Shown: positions 35,126 to 44,532 of the stretch, one piece after another
Layout of the letters: each line of letters begins with the position of its first letter
How positions within the stretch are numbered: position 1 is the first letter of the stretch
NCBI RefSeq assembly: GCF_010894435.1
Contig: NZ_JAAIXZ010000011.1
Location: 186,001 to 250,000 of the forward strand
Direction of reading: 5' to 3'
DNA: 64,000 nt
From: Pyxidicoccus trucidator
GTDB taxonomy: Bacteria; Myxococcota; Myxococcia; Myxococcales; Myxococcaceae
Position numbers and translations under genes: made by a program
Notes under the pieces: generated by a model
The model's input: only the letters and a program-made list of their open reading frames with translations
What the model was told of the DNA's origin: nothing
Databases searched by the model: none

Positions 35126-35560
35126 ATGCGGCACCTATCTTTCGGACCCATGATGCGAGCGCTTGACAGCCTGAAACGCCATTTCTATAAGGCGCGCCCG
35201 CTCGGGGCGGCGCTGTTCACGCTCTGGGCCACGGTGGCGGGCGCCGAGGTGGTCAGCGGCGCGCAGCTCCCGGACGGCTCGCAGAAGGTCGGCGAGAATC
35301 GCTACCGGGCGCCCCGGGACTTCGAGGCGACGCTCGACTACTACCGCTCGGTGTATTCGACGTCGAACTACCCTCGCCGGCAGATCGTCAACCAGCCGGG
35401 CGTGAAGGCGGTCCACATCATCAATCCCTCGGGGAAGAACTTCGCGGGCTTGAACATTTACGAGGCGAACGACGAGGTTCGCATCTTCATCGTGCCGAGC
35501 CAGCAGGCGGCCAGGCCGGTGAAGAAGCCCGAGAATCCGAAGCCTCCGAAGAAGAAGTAG
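35126..35560 (+). CDS. Small exported protein of unknown function
   Basis: The 144-residue protein has a long basic N-terminus and a hydrophobic segment (LGAALFTLWATVAGA) that reads as a signal peptide, especially if translation starts at ATG 35150. The mature part is basic and beta-like (RYRAPRDFEATLDYYRSVY, KAVHIINPSGKNFAGLNIY), ending in a Lys/Pro-rich tail PKPPKKK. That body recalls small secreted proteins with a single alpha/beta fold, but I do not recognise a family. It starts 33 bases after gltX and could be its operon partner. Confidence 0.75.
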   Translation: MRHLSFGPMMRALDSLKRHFYKARPLGAALFTLWATVAGAEVVSGAQLPDGSQKVGENRYRAPRDFEATLDYYRSVYSTSNYPRRQIVNQPGVKAVHIINPSGKNFAGLNIYEANDEVRIFIVPSQQAARPVKKPENPKPPKKK

Positions 35561-35611
35561 CAGCAGGCGGAAAAGCAGCGGATTGGAAGAAGGAAGCACC
35601 CCTCGAAGTTG

Positions 35612-35640
35612 TTGCAGTCCCGAGTCGGTGTTGGTAGAGA
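35612..35640 (+). promoter_or_regulatory. Candidate promoter of tRNA-Gln
   Basis: TTGCAG (35612-35617) and TAGAGA (35635-35640) are 17 bases apart; transcription would begin about eight bases before the tRNA. The first transcribed bases resemble those of the tRNA-Glu promoter. Confidence 0.45.
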
Positions 35641-35654
35641 AGCGCCGCAGTTCT

Positions 35655-35725
35655 TGGGGAATCGTCTAACGGCAGGACAGCAGACTCTGACTCTGCTTAT
35701 CTAGGTTCGAATCCTAGTTCCCCAG
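35655..35725 (+). tRNA. tRNA-Gln (anticodon CTG)
   Basis: The sequence folds as a standard cloverleaf: acceptor TGGGGAA with TTCCCCA, anticodon arm GCAGA-CTCTGAC-TCTGC with anticodon CTG reading CAG, and T arm CTAGG-TTCGAAT-CCTAG, with a G discriminator. The 3' CCA is not encoded. It lies between gltX and tRNA-Glu. Confidence 0.95.
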
Positions 35726-35772
35726 CTCGCAGCACCCGGCGGTCCGAAGCAACCAGCAGCACGAAGAGATGG

Positions 35773-35801
35773 TTGACGAGGGCAGACGGAAAATGTAGGA
35801 A
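35773..35801 (+). promoter_or_regulatory. Candidate promoter of tRNA-Glu
   Basis: TTGACG (35773-35778) and TAGGAA (35796-35801) are 17 bases apart, a close match to the sigma-70 consensus for this GC-rich genome. The leader to the tRNA would be about 28 bases. Confidence 0.45.
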
Positions 35802-35835
35802 GCAGCGGCAGTTAGCACCGGTTGAAACAAGTGTC

Positions 35836-35907
35836 GGCCCTGTCGTCTAGTGGTTAGGACGGAGCCCTCTCACGGCTCAAACTCGGGTTCGAATCCCGGC
35901 AGGGTCA
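35836..35907 (+). tRNA. tRNA-Glu (anticodon CTC)
   Basis: Cloverleaf: acceptor GGCCCTG with CAGGGTC (one G-U pair), anticodon arm GAGCC-CTCTCAC-GGCTC with anticodon CTC reading GAG, T arm TCGGG-TTCGAAT-CCCGG and discriminator A. CCA is not encoded. It supplies both translation and, through HemA at 60046, haem synthesis. Confidence 0.95.
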
Positions 35908-35912
35908 CTCAG

Positions 35913-35942
35913 ACGCCCACCTTCTGAAAAGAAGGTGGGCGT
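35913..35942 (+). terminator. Strong intrinsic terminator after tRNA-Glu
   Basis: A perfect 13-base-pair stem (ACGCCCACCTTCT pairing with AGAAGGTGGGCGT) closed by a GAAA tetraloop and followed by TCTGCTTT. This is the clearest intrinsic terminator in the window and ends the tRNA transcript. Confidence 0.88.
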
Positions 35943-35999
35943 TCTGCTTTGCGGGCCATGGCGTCCCTCCCGTGCGGGCTCACGCCCCGCTTCCGCACC

Positions 36000-36971
36000 T
36001 CAGGCGGGCGGCGAGGCGATGCTCTGGCGGAAGGCCGCGAGCGCGGTGGCCAGCCGGTCCTGGGCACGCTGGACGCCCCGGCGCAGCAGCAGCATCCGCA
36101 CCTTCTCCGGCAGCGCGCTGGCGCCCTGGGTGCTGCCGAAGCCGACGAGGTCCATGCGGAGCGTAATCGCCTCCAGCAAATCCCCCAGGTCCGCCTGCGG
36201 GTTGGCCAGCAGCAGCACGTCCGGCGGCAGGCGCTGGAGCCGCTCGGCCAGGGTGCGCCACTGCGGGTCGCCCGTCTCCACCACGACGACGTCCGCGCCC
36301 TCCAATTCCGGCGCGTAGGGCGGCAGGTCCAGCGTCTCGAAGCCGTGCTCCTTCAGCACGGCCACGGCCTCGCTGCTGCCCACCACCGCCACCCGGCCGT
36401 TGAGGCCCACGCGCACGGCCTCCTCGTAGGCGCGCAGCTCCTCTTCCAGTGCCTCGTGGGCGGGCTCGGGGGCGTCCTGGCCGGCGGCCAGCAGCACGGC
36501 GGCCTCTCGGGCCACCTCCCGGGCCTGCTCTCGCACGCGCACCCCGGAGGTGCGGCGCTCCAGGGCGGCCCGCACCTTGGCGCGCAGCACCCGGAGGTCA
36601 TCGAAGGGCTTGAGGATGTAGTCGCTGGCGCCGGCGGCGAAGGCGGCGACGACGGACTCGGAGCTGGCGTAGGCGGTAATCATCACCGCCTCCAGCGAGG
36701 GCTGCAGCCGCCGCGCCTCGGCGATGAGCTCCACCCCGCCCAGGCCGGGCAGGTTCTTGTCCGTCACCAACACGTCGAAGCGCTGCTCGGCCAGGAGTGG
36801 CAGCGCCTCCTCGGCGCTCTGAGCCAGCGTCACCGCCAGGTCTGGCTCGCGCTCCAGCAGGCGCGCGCAGATGTCCAGGACGACGGGCTCGTCATCCACC
36901 ACCAGCACCGTCGAGGCGAGCGTTCCCCCCTCCCCACCCTCGCCGTCCCCGGTCTCGAACGGGAGATCCAT
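36000..36971 (-). CDS. Response regulator with receiver and a receiver-like second domain
   Basis: Residues 20-140 are a receiver: LVVDDEPVV, Asp 71 in VLVTDKNLPG, Thr in VMITAYAS and Lys 121 in ILKPFDD. Residues 150-200 form a helical segment. The C-terminal part (about 200-300; GRVAVVGSSEAVAVLKEHG, DVVVVETGD, DVLLLANPQA) has the alternating strand/helix pattern of a second receiver but without the acidic pocket and phospho-Asp, so it looks like a pseudo-receiver. No DNA-binding domain is seen. It is divergent from the small membrane protein gene at 37028. Confidence 0.85.
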   Translation of the reverse strand: MDLPFETGDGEGGEGGTLASTVLVVDDEPVVLDICARLLEREPDLAVTLAQSAEEALPLLAEQRFDVLVTDKNLPGLGGVELIAEARRLQPSLEAVMITAYASSESVVAAFAAGASDYILKPFDDLRVLRAKVRAALERRTSGVRVREQAREVAREAAVLLAAGQDAPEPAHEALEEELRAYEEAVRVGLNGRVAVVGSSEAVAVLKEHGFETLDLPPYAPELEGADVVVVETGDPQWRTLAERLQRLPPDVLLLANPQADLGDLLEAITLRMDLVGFGSTQGASALPEKVRMLLLRRGVQRAQDRLATALAAFRQSIASPPA

Positions 36972-37027
36972 GCGCGGAGATTCGCACAGCTCTCTTCCAA
37001 CTTCGAGGCTCGGATGTCAGGCCCGCT

Positions 37028-37595
37028 ATGCTGCGGGGCGTGGCGAGCTTCGAGGACGCGCTCCAGGACAACCGGGTGCCCCGCCTGCTGGGCGACGTGA
37101 GGCTGCGCTACGACGGCGGCAGGCTGGTGGGCGAGTCCCTGCCCCCTCCCTGGGACAGGCGCCTGCTGCCGGGGCTGTGTGTGGGAGTGGCACTGGGGTG
37201 CACGTTGGGCGCGGCCGTGCTGGTGGGCAGGGAGGGCGGCACCTTGCCGGCCGCGTCCTTCGCCCTGGCCCTGACGGCGGCGGCCCTGGTGGGACTGGCG
37301 CTGCGGCTGGAGTCGCGGCTGGGCCGGCGCCGCTTCGTGCTGCACTTCCGCTCGGAGTCACTGCGCGTGGAGCGGCTGGCCTGGTCGCCCGGGGCCACGC
37401 GCACGGAGCTGGTGCCCTTCGACGCGGTGAAGGCCGTGCACGTGGTGGAGCGGCCGGGCCCGCGCTACGCGCTGGTGGTGGAGTACGCAGCCGAGGGCGA
37501 GCCGCCGCGCCGCGCGGTGCTGGTGGAGGGCGTGCGCCCCGCCGAGGGCGAGACGCTGCACCGCGTGTGGCGCATGCTGAGCAACGCCTTCGGGC

Positions 37596-37624
<29 letters not shown>
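37028..37624 (+). CDS. Small membrane protein of unknown function
   Basis: The 198-residue protein has a soluble N-terminus, two adjacent hydrophobic helices (about 43-65 and 75-95; LLPGLCVGVALGCTLGAAVL and SFALALTAAALVGLAL) and a charged C-terminal beta-like domain ending near LRGAGLAGG, a layout of membrane-anchored PH-like or regulatory proteins. ATG 37028 and GTG 37040 are both possible starts. The 3' end overlaps the convergent kinase gene by 29 bases. No family is recognised. Confidence 0.65.
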
Positions 37625-38753
<1,129 letters not shown>

Positions 38754-39011
38754 GACGCTCCTCCTGGCCGGGGTGTCCCGACGGGGGCCAGGCTGGTACG
38801 GCCAATAGGATAGCGCCTCCCCCCACCTGGGTTCGCTGGGTGCGGCGCGCACCAGGCAGCATATGGGGAGACCCTGACGCGTAGCATCCCCCCGTCCCTC
38901 CTCTCTTCCGAGGGAGGCTTCCCGAGGAAATCCTGCAGTGACAGTGAAGAGCGGGAGACTCGCGGGATTTACACGCTTGTCAGCCCCAACGCGCGAGGCG
39001 CGGGACGCGAC

Positions 39012-39320
39012 TCAGCGCGAGGACGCGGCGGGCGGGTGCGCCGGGGCGGCGTCGACTCCGGACAGGTCTCCCTCCAGCGCGAGGGCCACCGCGTCCAGGG
39101 AGGCAAAGTGGCCGCGCGGCAGTCCGCCCAGCAGCGACAGCACCGTGGGGGGGGCCTCGTTCTCCCGGGCCACCCACGTCAGCTCCTCGGCGGTGAGGGG
39201 GAAGACGGCGCCGAGGAGGGCCTCGTGCAGCGACTGCGCAAGGGGCAGCGGCTGGCCCACGCGGGCCTCCAACGCCGACACACCCTGGGCGAGCCGTTCG
39301 CGTGTCATGTCGTCGTTCAT
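39012..39320 (-). CDS. DUF2795-like small protein
   Basis: The 102-residue protein contains a stretch matching the DUF2795 pattern: a short helix, then FPLTAEELTWVARENEAPPT, then LSLLGGLPRGHFASLDAVALAL. DUF2795 is a small helical domain of unknown function found widely in bacteria. The start is uncertain: ATG 39320 or ATG 39308, neither with a clear ribosome site. It is followed on the same strand by the receiver-kinase gene at 37596 after a 258-base gap in which I see nothing else. Confidence 0.65.
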   Translation of the reverse strand: MNDDMTRERLAQGVSALEARVGQPLPLAQSLHEALLGAVFPLTAEELTWVARENEAPPTVLSLLGGLPRGHFASLDAVALALEGDLSGVDAAPAHPPAASSR

Positions 39321-39487
39321 TGCATTGAAGTTAAGCAGCGAACGCGCCCGGCCGCCGACCTTTTTTGCACGGCCGCCCAGCAACCAGGAGAGCGAGCCGG
39401 TCCGCGTCATGCTCCCGGGTGGTCAGCCCGCGTGACGCGTCCCACCGTTACCGCCACGGAGTCATTCCAACGAAGGAGGACAGCGCC

Positions 39488-39733
39488 ATGGCGAAGAAGG
39501 ACAAGGCGGACGAGAACAAGCGCAATGCCGGCGGCGAGAAGGGTTACGCCGAGCGCATCGAGCATGTGCAGGCCACCCGGCCGGAGCCGTGGCCTGGAAT
39601 CGAGGGCCGCTCGAAGGGTGAGGAGCATGACCTGCCCACCGGCACCCCGCGAGAGCAGCAGGCGAGCGTGACGAACGCGCAGCGCCAGCTGGAGAAGGAC
39701 ATGGACGATTCGAAGGAGCCGACGCGCGAGTAG
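39488..39733 (+). CDS. Small highly charged protein of unknown function
   Basis: The 81-residue product is strongly hydrophilic with many Lys, Glu and Asp residues (MAKKDKADENKRNAGGEK) and no hydrophobic core or cysteine. It begins at ATG 39488, nine bases after a textbook AAGGAGG, which is the main evidence that it is translated. It may be intrinsically disordered. A strong bidirectional hairpin follows. No family is recognised. Confidence 0.72.
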   Translation: MAKKDKADENKRNAGGEKGYAERIEHVQATRPEPWPGIEGRSKGEEHDLPTGTPREQQASVTNAQRQLEKDMDDSKEPTRE

Positions 39734-39749
39734 CGCCCCGGCCCCTCCC

Positions 39750-39785
39750 CGCCTCCGTGCGCCCCGTCATGGGGGCACGGGGGCG
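39750..39785. terminator. Bidirectional terminator hairpin between convergent genes
   Basis: A 15-base-pair GC-rich stem (CGCCTCCGTGC side with GCACGGGGGCG, one bulged G and a TG pair) with loop GTCAT sits between the small charged protein and the E2 gene. No U tract on either side. Confidence 0.55.
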
Positions 39786-39800
39786 GGTACCGCCCGGGGC

Positions 39801-41423
39801 CTAGAAGAGCAGCCGCGTGGGGTGCTCGAGCAGGCCGCGCAGCTCGCGCAGGAACTCCGCGCCGATGGCGCCGTCGATGACGCGGTGGTCACACGACAGC
39901 GTGGCCGTCATCATCTTCCGCACCGCGAGCTGCCCGTTGATGACCACCGCCTTGTCGGCCACCGCGCCCACCGCGAGGATGGAGGCCTGCGGCGGGTTGA
40001 TGACGGCGACGAACTGGTCGATGCCGTACATGCCCAGGTTGCTGACGGTGATGGAGCCGCCGGTGTACTCGGCCGGCTTGAGGGCGCGCTTGCGGGCGCG
40101 CTCCGCCAGCTCCCGCACCTCGGTGGCGATGGCCTGCAGGCCCTTCTGGTCCGCGTCGCGGAGAATGGGCGTAATCAGCCCCTCCTCCAGCGCCACGGCG
40201 ATGCCCACGTCCACGGTGCTGAACTGGACCACGTGGTCGCCCTGCAGCGACACGTTGATCTTCGGGTAGCGGCGCACCGCCATGGCCACGGCCTTCACGA
40301 TGAGGTCGTTGACGGAGACCTTGAGCTCCATCGCCTTGGCCTCCTCGCGGACCTTCACCGCGGCGTCCATGTCCACCTCGATGGTGAGGTAGAAGTGCGG
40401 GACGCCGGGCTTCACCTCGGTCATCCGCTGCGCGATGACCTTGCGCATGGACGAGAGGGGGACCACCTGCGGCTCGGGGCGGACACCCGCCGCCGGACGC
40501 GCGCCGGGCGCCGGGGCCTGCTTCGCCGCCGGAGCCGTGACGCCCTTCGCCAGCGCCTCCTCGATGTCGCGCTTCACGATGCGACCCGAGGGGCCGGAGC
40601 CCTGCACCTGGTGGATGTCCAGGCCGCGCTCGCGGGCAATCTTCTTCGCCAGGGGGCTGGCGCGCAGCCGCCGTCCACCGGCCGGGGCCGGCTCCTCGCG
40701 GCGCAGCGGCACCACCTGGCCCCCGGCCGGAGCCTGGGGCGCGGCGGCGGCGGGCGCCGGAGCGGAGGCCGCCGGCTTCGGCGCCGGAGCGGACGGAGCC
40801 GCCTTACCGCCCTTGCCGGTGAGGTACGCGATGGGCGCGCCCACGGTGGCCATCTGGTTCTCGCCGACGACGATTTCCGCCAGCGTGCCGTCGTCGTACG
40901 CCTCGATTTCGAGGTTGGACTTGTCCGTCTCCAGCTCGGCGATGGCGTCGCCGGAGGAGACCTTGTCGCCCACCTTCTTCAGCCACTTGATGATCTTCCC
41001 CTCCTTCATCGTCGGGGAGAGGCTGGGCATGACCACTTCGATGCGGCTCCCCCCTCCGCCCGCGGCGGGCGGGGAGGCGGGAGGCGGCGAGGCGGGGGCC
41101 GGAGGCTTCGCGGCGGCGGGCGCCTGCTCGGGCTTCGCGGCGGGTGCGGGCGCGGCGGCGGCCTTGCCGGCCTCCACCTTCTCACCCTTGGCTCCAAGGA
41201 AGGCGATGGGCGCGCCGACGGCGGCCATCTGGTCCTCACCGACGACGATCTGCAACAGGTAGCCGTCGTCGAAGGCTTCGATTTCGAGGTTGGACTTGTC
41301 CGTCTCAACCTCGGCGACAGCCTCGCCGGAGGAGACCTTGTCGCCCACCTTCTTGAGCCACTTGATGATCTTTCCCTCCTTCATCGTGGGGGAAAGGCTG
41401 GGCATCTGGATGGGAGTGGCCAT
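39801..41423 (-). CDS. Pyruvate dehydrogenase E2, dihydrolipoamide acetyltransferase
   Basis: The 540-residue E2 has two lipoyl domains with lipoylated Lys 43 and Lys 168 in the DKSNLE context, Ala/Pro-rich hinges, a peripheral E3-binding domain (about 253-291; LAKKIARERGLDIHQVQGSG) and a catalytic domain ending with DHRVIDG (His 513). It transfers the acetyl group to CoA within the pyruvate dehydrogenase complex. The start ATG 41423 lies 6 bases after the E1-beta stop, so the genes form one operon with E1-alpha at 43611. An E3 gene is not in the window. The lipoyl domains are nearly identical at DNA level (see repeats). Confidence 0.95.
   Translation of the reverse strand: MATPIQMPSLSPTMKEGKIIKWLKKVGDKVSSGEAVAEVETDKSNLEIEAFDDGYLLQIVVGEDQMAAVGAPIAFLGAKGEKVEAGKAAAAPAPAAKPEQAPAAAKPPAPASPPPASPPAAGGGGSRIEVVMPSLSPTMKEGKIIKWLKKVGDKVSSGDAIAELETDKSNLEIEAYDDGTLAEIVVGENQMATVGAPIAYLTGKGGKAAPSAPAPKPAASAPAPAAAAPQAPAGGQVVPLRREEPAPAGGRRLRASPLAKKIARERGLDIHQVQGSGPSGRIVKRDIEEALAKGVTAPAAKQAPAPGARPAAGVRPEPQVVPLSSMRKVIAQRMTEVKPGVPHFYLTIEVDMDAAVKVREEAKAMELKVSVNDLIVKAVAMAVRRYPKINVSLQGDHVVQFSTVDVGIAVALEEGLITPILRDADQKGLQAIATEVRELAERARKRALKPAEYTGGSITVSNLGMYGIDQFVAVINPPQASILAVGAVADKAVVINGQLAVRKMMTATLSCDHRVIDGAIGAEFLRELRGLLEHPTRLLF
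40903..41030 (-). repeat. Second lipoyl-domain DNA repeat
   Basis: This 128-base segment is nearly identical to 41278-41405; the last 80 bases differ at only four positions. Both encode the lipoyl attachment region. Copies are 375 bases apart. Confidence 0.9.
41278..41405 (-). repeat. First lipoyl-domain DNA repeat
   Basis: Partner of the repeat at 40903-41030, inside the E2 gene. The low number of silent differences suggests recent duplication or ongoing gene conversion. Confidence 0.9.
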
Positions 41424-41429
41424 ACGCGT

Positions 41430-42416
41430 TCAGGCTCCCTCGCGGTACAGCACCTTCTTCACCGCGTCGATGATCTTGGGCGCGTCCGGCTGGGTCGCGT
41501 TCTCAAGATTTGCCGCGTAGGACATGTTCACGTCGAGCCCCGTCACGCGCCCTACCGGCGCGTCCAGGTCGTCGAACGCCTTCGACTGGATGAGGTCCAC
41601 CACCGAGGCACCGACGCCCGCCAGCGCCCAGCCCTCCTCGACGATGACGACGCGGTTGGTCTTCCGCACGCTGGCGAGGATGGCTTCCTCGTCCAGGGGC
41701 CGCAGCGTGCGCAGGTCCAGCACCTCCGCGGAGATGCCCTCCTTCGCCAGCTGCTCGGCCGCCTCCATGCAGAAGTAGTACATGCGGGACCAGGTGATGA
41801 TGGTGACGTCCGTGCCCTCGCGCTTGACGTCCGCCTTGCCCAGCGGCACCACGTGCTCGCCCTCGGGCACCTCACCCTTGAGCGCGTAGAGCCGCTCGCC
41901 CTCGAACATGATGACGGGGTTCTCGTCCCGGATGGCCGCCTTGAGCATGCCCTTGGCGTCCGCCGGGGTGGCCGGGGCAATCACCTTCAGGCCCGGGAAG
42001 TGCGCGTAGTTGGCCTCGAGCGCCTGGCTGTGCTGGCTGGACAGCCGGCCGCCGGCGCCACCGGGGCCGCGGAAGACAATCGGGCAGCGCAGCTGGCCGC
42101 CGGACATGTGGCGCAGCTTGGCGGCGTTGTTGACGATCTGGTCCATCGCCAGAATGGCGAAGTTCCAGGTCATCATCTCCACCACGGGGCGCAGGCCCAC
42201 CATGGCGGCGCCCACGCTCATGCCGGTGAAGCCCAGCTCGGAGATGGGCGCGTCGATGATGCGCGCGCTCCCGAACCTGTCCAACAGCCCCTGCGACACC
42301 TTGAAGGCGCCGTTGTAGCGGCCGACCTCCTCGCCAATCAGGAAGACGTTGGCGTCGCGCTCCATCTCCTCGGCGAGCGCCTGGTTCAGGGCCTCGCGGT
42401 ACATCAACTCGGGCAT
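41430..42416 (-). CDS. Pyruvate dehydrogenase E1 component, beta subunit
   Basis: The 328-residue protein starts MPELMYREALNQALAEEM and contains FLIGEEVGRYNGAFKVSQGL, PISELGFTGMSVGAAMVGLRP and RGPGGAGGRLSSQHSQALEA, the usual E1-beta segments of branched-chain/pyruvate dehydrogenase with thiamine-diphosphate contacts from Glu in GEEVG. The C-terminal domain ends in the expected EEGWALAGVGASVV helix region. Together with E1-alpha it decarboxylates pyruvate and acetylates the E2 lipoyl group. It lies between the E1-alpha and E2 genes. Confidence 0.94.
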   Translation of the reverse strand: MPELMYREALNQALAEEMERDANVFLIGEEVGRYNGAFKVSQGLLDRFGSARIIDAPISELGFTGMSVGAAMVGLRPVVEMMTWNFAILAMDQIVNNAAKLRHMSGGQLRCPIVFRGPGGAGGRLSSQHSQALEANYAHFPGLKVIAPATPADAKGMLKAAIRDENPVIMFEGERLYALKGEVPEGEHVVPLGKADVKREGTDVTIITWSRMYYFCMEAAEQLAKEGISAEVLDLRTLRPLDEEAILASVRKTNRVVIVEEGWALAGVGASVVDLIQSKAFDDLDAPVGRVTGLDVNMSYAANLENATQPDAPKIIDAVKKVLYREGA

Positions 42417-42471
42417 CGTCAGCTCCGAAGGGAATCGAAAGAAAGGGTTGGGTTCCAGGGCATCCGGAGCA

Positions 42472-43611
42472 CTAGCGGCTCAGGCCCGCCTTCTTGTCGG
42501 CCTGCTCGGCCTGCTCGCGGGGCTCGAGGTCCCACGTCACCTTCAGCTCCTGGCCGCTCGGGTACTTCGGCCAGTTGGTCACCTTCACCCCCAGCACGCG
42601 CTCGCGGGGGCGCACGTCCTGCTCGCCCTCCTCGACGATGGTGTCCCGCCACAGCTCTTCCAGGGCCGGCTCCGGGGACTCGTCCGCGAACTTCACCGCC
42701 GCGTCCACCTGCGCCTTCACTTCCTCGTCGATGGCCTCGAAGTCGGAGTCCACCGCCAGCTTGTTCTTGATGGCGTAGTCGCGCAGCTTGGGGATGGGGT
42801 CGTTCTTCCGCTCCTCCTCCACCTCCTGCTTGGAGCGGTAGGTGGCGGGGTCCGCCACGGAGTGGCCGCGGAAGCGGTAGGTGTTGGCCTCCAGCAGCAC
42901 GGGGCCCTTGCCCGCGCGGCAGTACGCGGCGGCGTCCTTCACCGCCTCGTACATCTTCAGGCAGTCCATGCCGTCCACCGGCTCGCCGCGCATGCCGTAG
43001 GCCGACGCGCGCTTGTAGATTTCAGGCACCGCGGACGTGCGGGCAATGGCCGTGCCCATGCCGTAGCGGTTGTTCTCGCAGATGTAGATGACCGGCAGCT
43101 TCCACTTGGACGCCATGTTGAGCGTCTCGTGGAACGAGCCCTGGTTGGCCGCCGCGTCGCCGAAGTAGCAGACCGTGACGCGGTCCTCGTTGCGGTAGCG
43201 GCTGGCGAAGGCCATGCCCGCCGCGAGCGGAATCTGCCCGCCGACGATGCCGTAGCCCCCGTAGAAGTGGTGCTCGATGTCGAAGATGTGCATCGAGCCG
43301 CCCTTGCCCTTGCTGTAGCCGGTGCCGCGGCCGAACAGCTCCGCCATCACCATGCCCGCGTCGCTGCCACGGGCCAGCGGCTGGCCGTGGTCGCGGTACG
43401 CGCTCAGCATGTAGTCATCCGGACGGATGGCCTCGTTGGGACCCACCGCGACGGCTTCCTGGCCGATGTACAGGTGGCAGAAGCCGGCGATCTTCCCCAG
43501 CGTGTACTGCTGACCCGTGCGCTCCTCGAAGCGACGGATGAGGTACATCTTCCGGTACATCGTCAACAGCTGTTCCTTCGAGTACGGGCTGGCCACCGCG
43601 GGTGCCTCCAT
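42472..43611 (-). CDS. Pyruvate dehydrogenase E1 component, alpha subunit
   Basis: The 379-residue protein has RMYLIRRFEE-like opening helices, a substrate/cofactor region with GHGQPLARG, GRGTGYSKGKGGSMHI (regulatory loop), and the thiamine-diphosphate motif CYFGDAAANQGSFHETLN, which corresponds to the GDG-NN motif. YGMGTAIARTSAVPEIYKRA follows as in other E1-alpha. It is the first gene of the PDH operon (E1-alpha, E1-beta, E2). A ribosome site GAGGGG lies upstream of ATG 43611. An acetyl-CoA supply role is expected for central metabolism. Confidence 0.95.
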   Translation of the reverse strand: MEAPAVASPYSKEQLLTMYRKMYLIRRFEERTGQQYTLGKIAGFCHLYIGQEAVAVGPNEAIRPDDYMLSAYRDHGQPLARGSDAGMVMAELFGRGTGYSKGKGGSMHIFDIEHHFYGGYGIVGGQIPLAAGMAFASRYRNEDRVTVCYFGDAAANQGSFHETLNMASKWKLPVIYICENNRYGMGTAIARTSAVPEIYKRASAYGMRGEPVDGMDCLKMYEAVKDAAAYCRAGKGPVLLEANTYRFRGHSVADPATYRSKQEVEEERKNDPIPKLRDYAIKNKLAVDSDFEAIDEEVKAQVDAAVKFADESPEPALEELWRDTIVEEGEQDVRPRERVLGVKVTNWPKYPSGQELKVTWDLEPREQAEQADKKAGLSR

Positions 43612-43730
43612 GCTGGCCGTCCCCTCGGTCTTGCGGGACGGCGGACGCCGAGCGCCTCATAGCGCGCGGCAGGGGGACTTCAAAGCCCAACAAACCGTTC
43701 TCTACCGCGACTGTCTTCAGCCGCGCTGCG

Positions 43731-44477
43731 TCAGGACTCCAGGGCGAAGTGCGGGACGGAGACGACGCCCTCCAGCAATTCCACCGGCCGGCCCGAGTGG
43801 TCGGTGGCCAGATGGATGACGGTGGCCTCGGGGAACTTCCGCCGGTAGTCATTGGCGTGGGTGGGCTCGTTGTCGAAGGCGGCCACCACGGTCCCCAGCC
43901 GGCCCAGCCGCGCATGGGCCTCTCGCTTGAAGGCGTCGTCGTCCCCCGCCAGCTCCGGCTTCATGAAGAGGTGCACCTGCCGCTCGTCCGGGAGCACCAG
44001 CCCGTGCTGGCGCATGCAGGAGACGGAGCCCTGGCGCATGCCCTCATGCCGGCCGGTGACGTAGACGAGCAGCGCGCCGGTCGCCACCACGGCGTGGGTG
44101 AAGGCGCCCGCCCCTTCAATCGCCCCGTCCTCCAGGCAGTAGTCGCTGGTGAAGAAGCGCTCCACCCAGAAGCGGCGGGCCGTCGGGTAGTGGGCCTCCA
44201 CCTGGGCCTCCTCCAGGCCGCAGGCCCGCATGGCCTCGCGCATGTCCCAGCCGCTGTCCCAGTGGTGGGGGGCGCAGGCCGTCAGCGCCGTCAGGTCGCT
44301 CGAGACGCCATACTCCCGGAGGATGCGGGCCTGCCGGGGGCGGTTGTCGAAGAGGGTGGAGTCCAGGTCGAACGCCAGCACCGCCTGGGGGCCGAGCGAG
44401 CGGGCCCGCGCCAGGATGCCGCGCAGGGTGTCCCGCCAGTCGTCTCGGATGCGTTTCTTGAAGTCGTCGTAGGCCAT
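43731..44477 (-). CDS. HAD-superfamily hydrolase
   Basis: The 248-residue protein has the HAD motif I LAFDLDSTLFDN at about residue 34, a motif II-like LVYVTGRHEG, and the motif III/IV area FDNEPTHANDY. Other features such as HWDSGWDMREAMRACG are not family-specific. The DxDxT core is intact, so phosphatase activity is plausible; the substrate is unknown. It lies between the PDH operon and an unknown membrane protein, all on the minus strand. Confidence 0.82.
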   Translation of the reverse strand: MAYDDFKKRIRDDWRDTLRGILARARSLGPQAVLAFDLDSTLFDNRPRQARILREYGVSSDLTALTACAPHHWDSGWDMREAMRACGLEEAQVEAHYPTARRFWVERFFTSDYCLEDGAIEGAGAFTHAVVATGALLVYVTGRHEGMRQGSVSCMRQHGLVLPDERQVHLFMKPELAGDDDAFKREAHARLGRLGTVVAAFDNEPTHANDYRRKFPEATVIHLATDHSGRPVELLEGVVSVPHFALES

Positions 44478-44532
44478 GAGCGCGGGAGAGATTACCCGTG
44501 CCCGGGCGGGGACGCCGCCGAATCCGCGCGGT

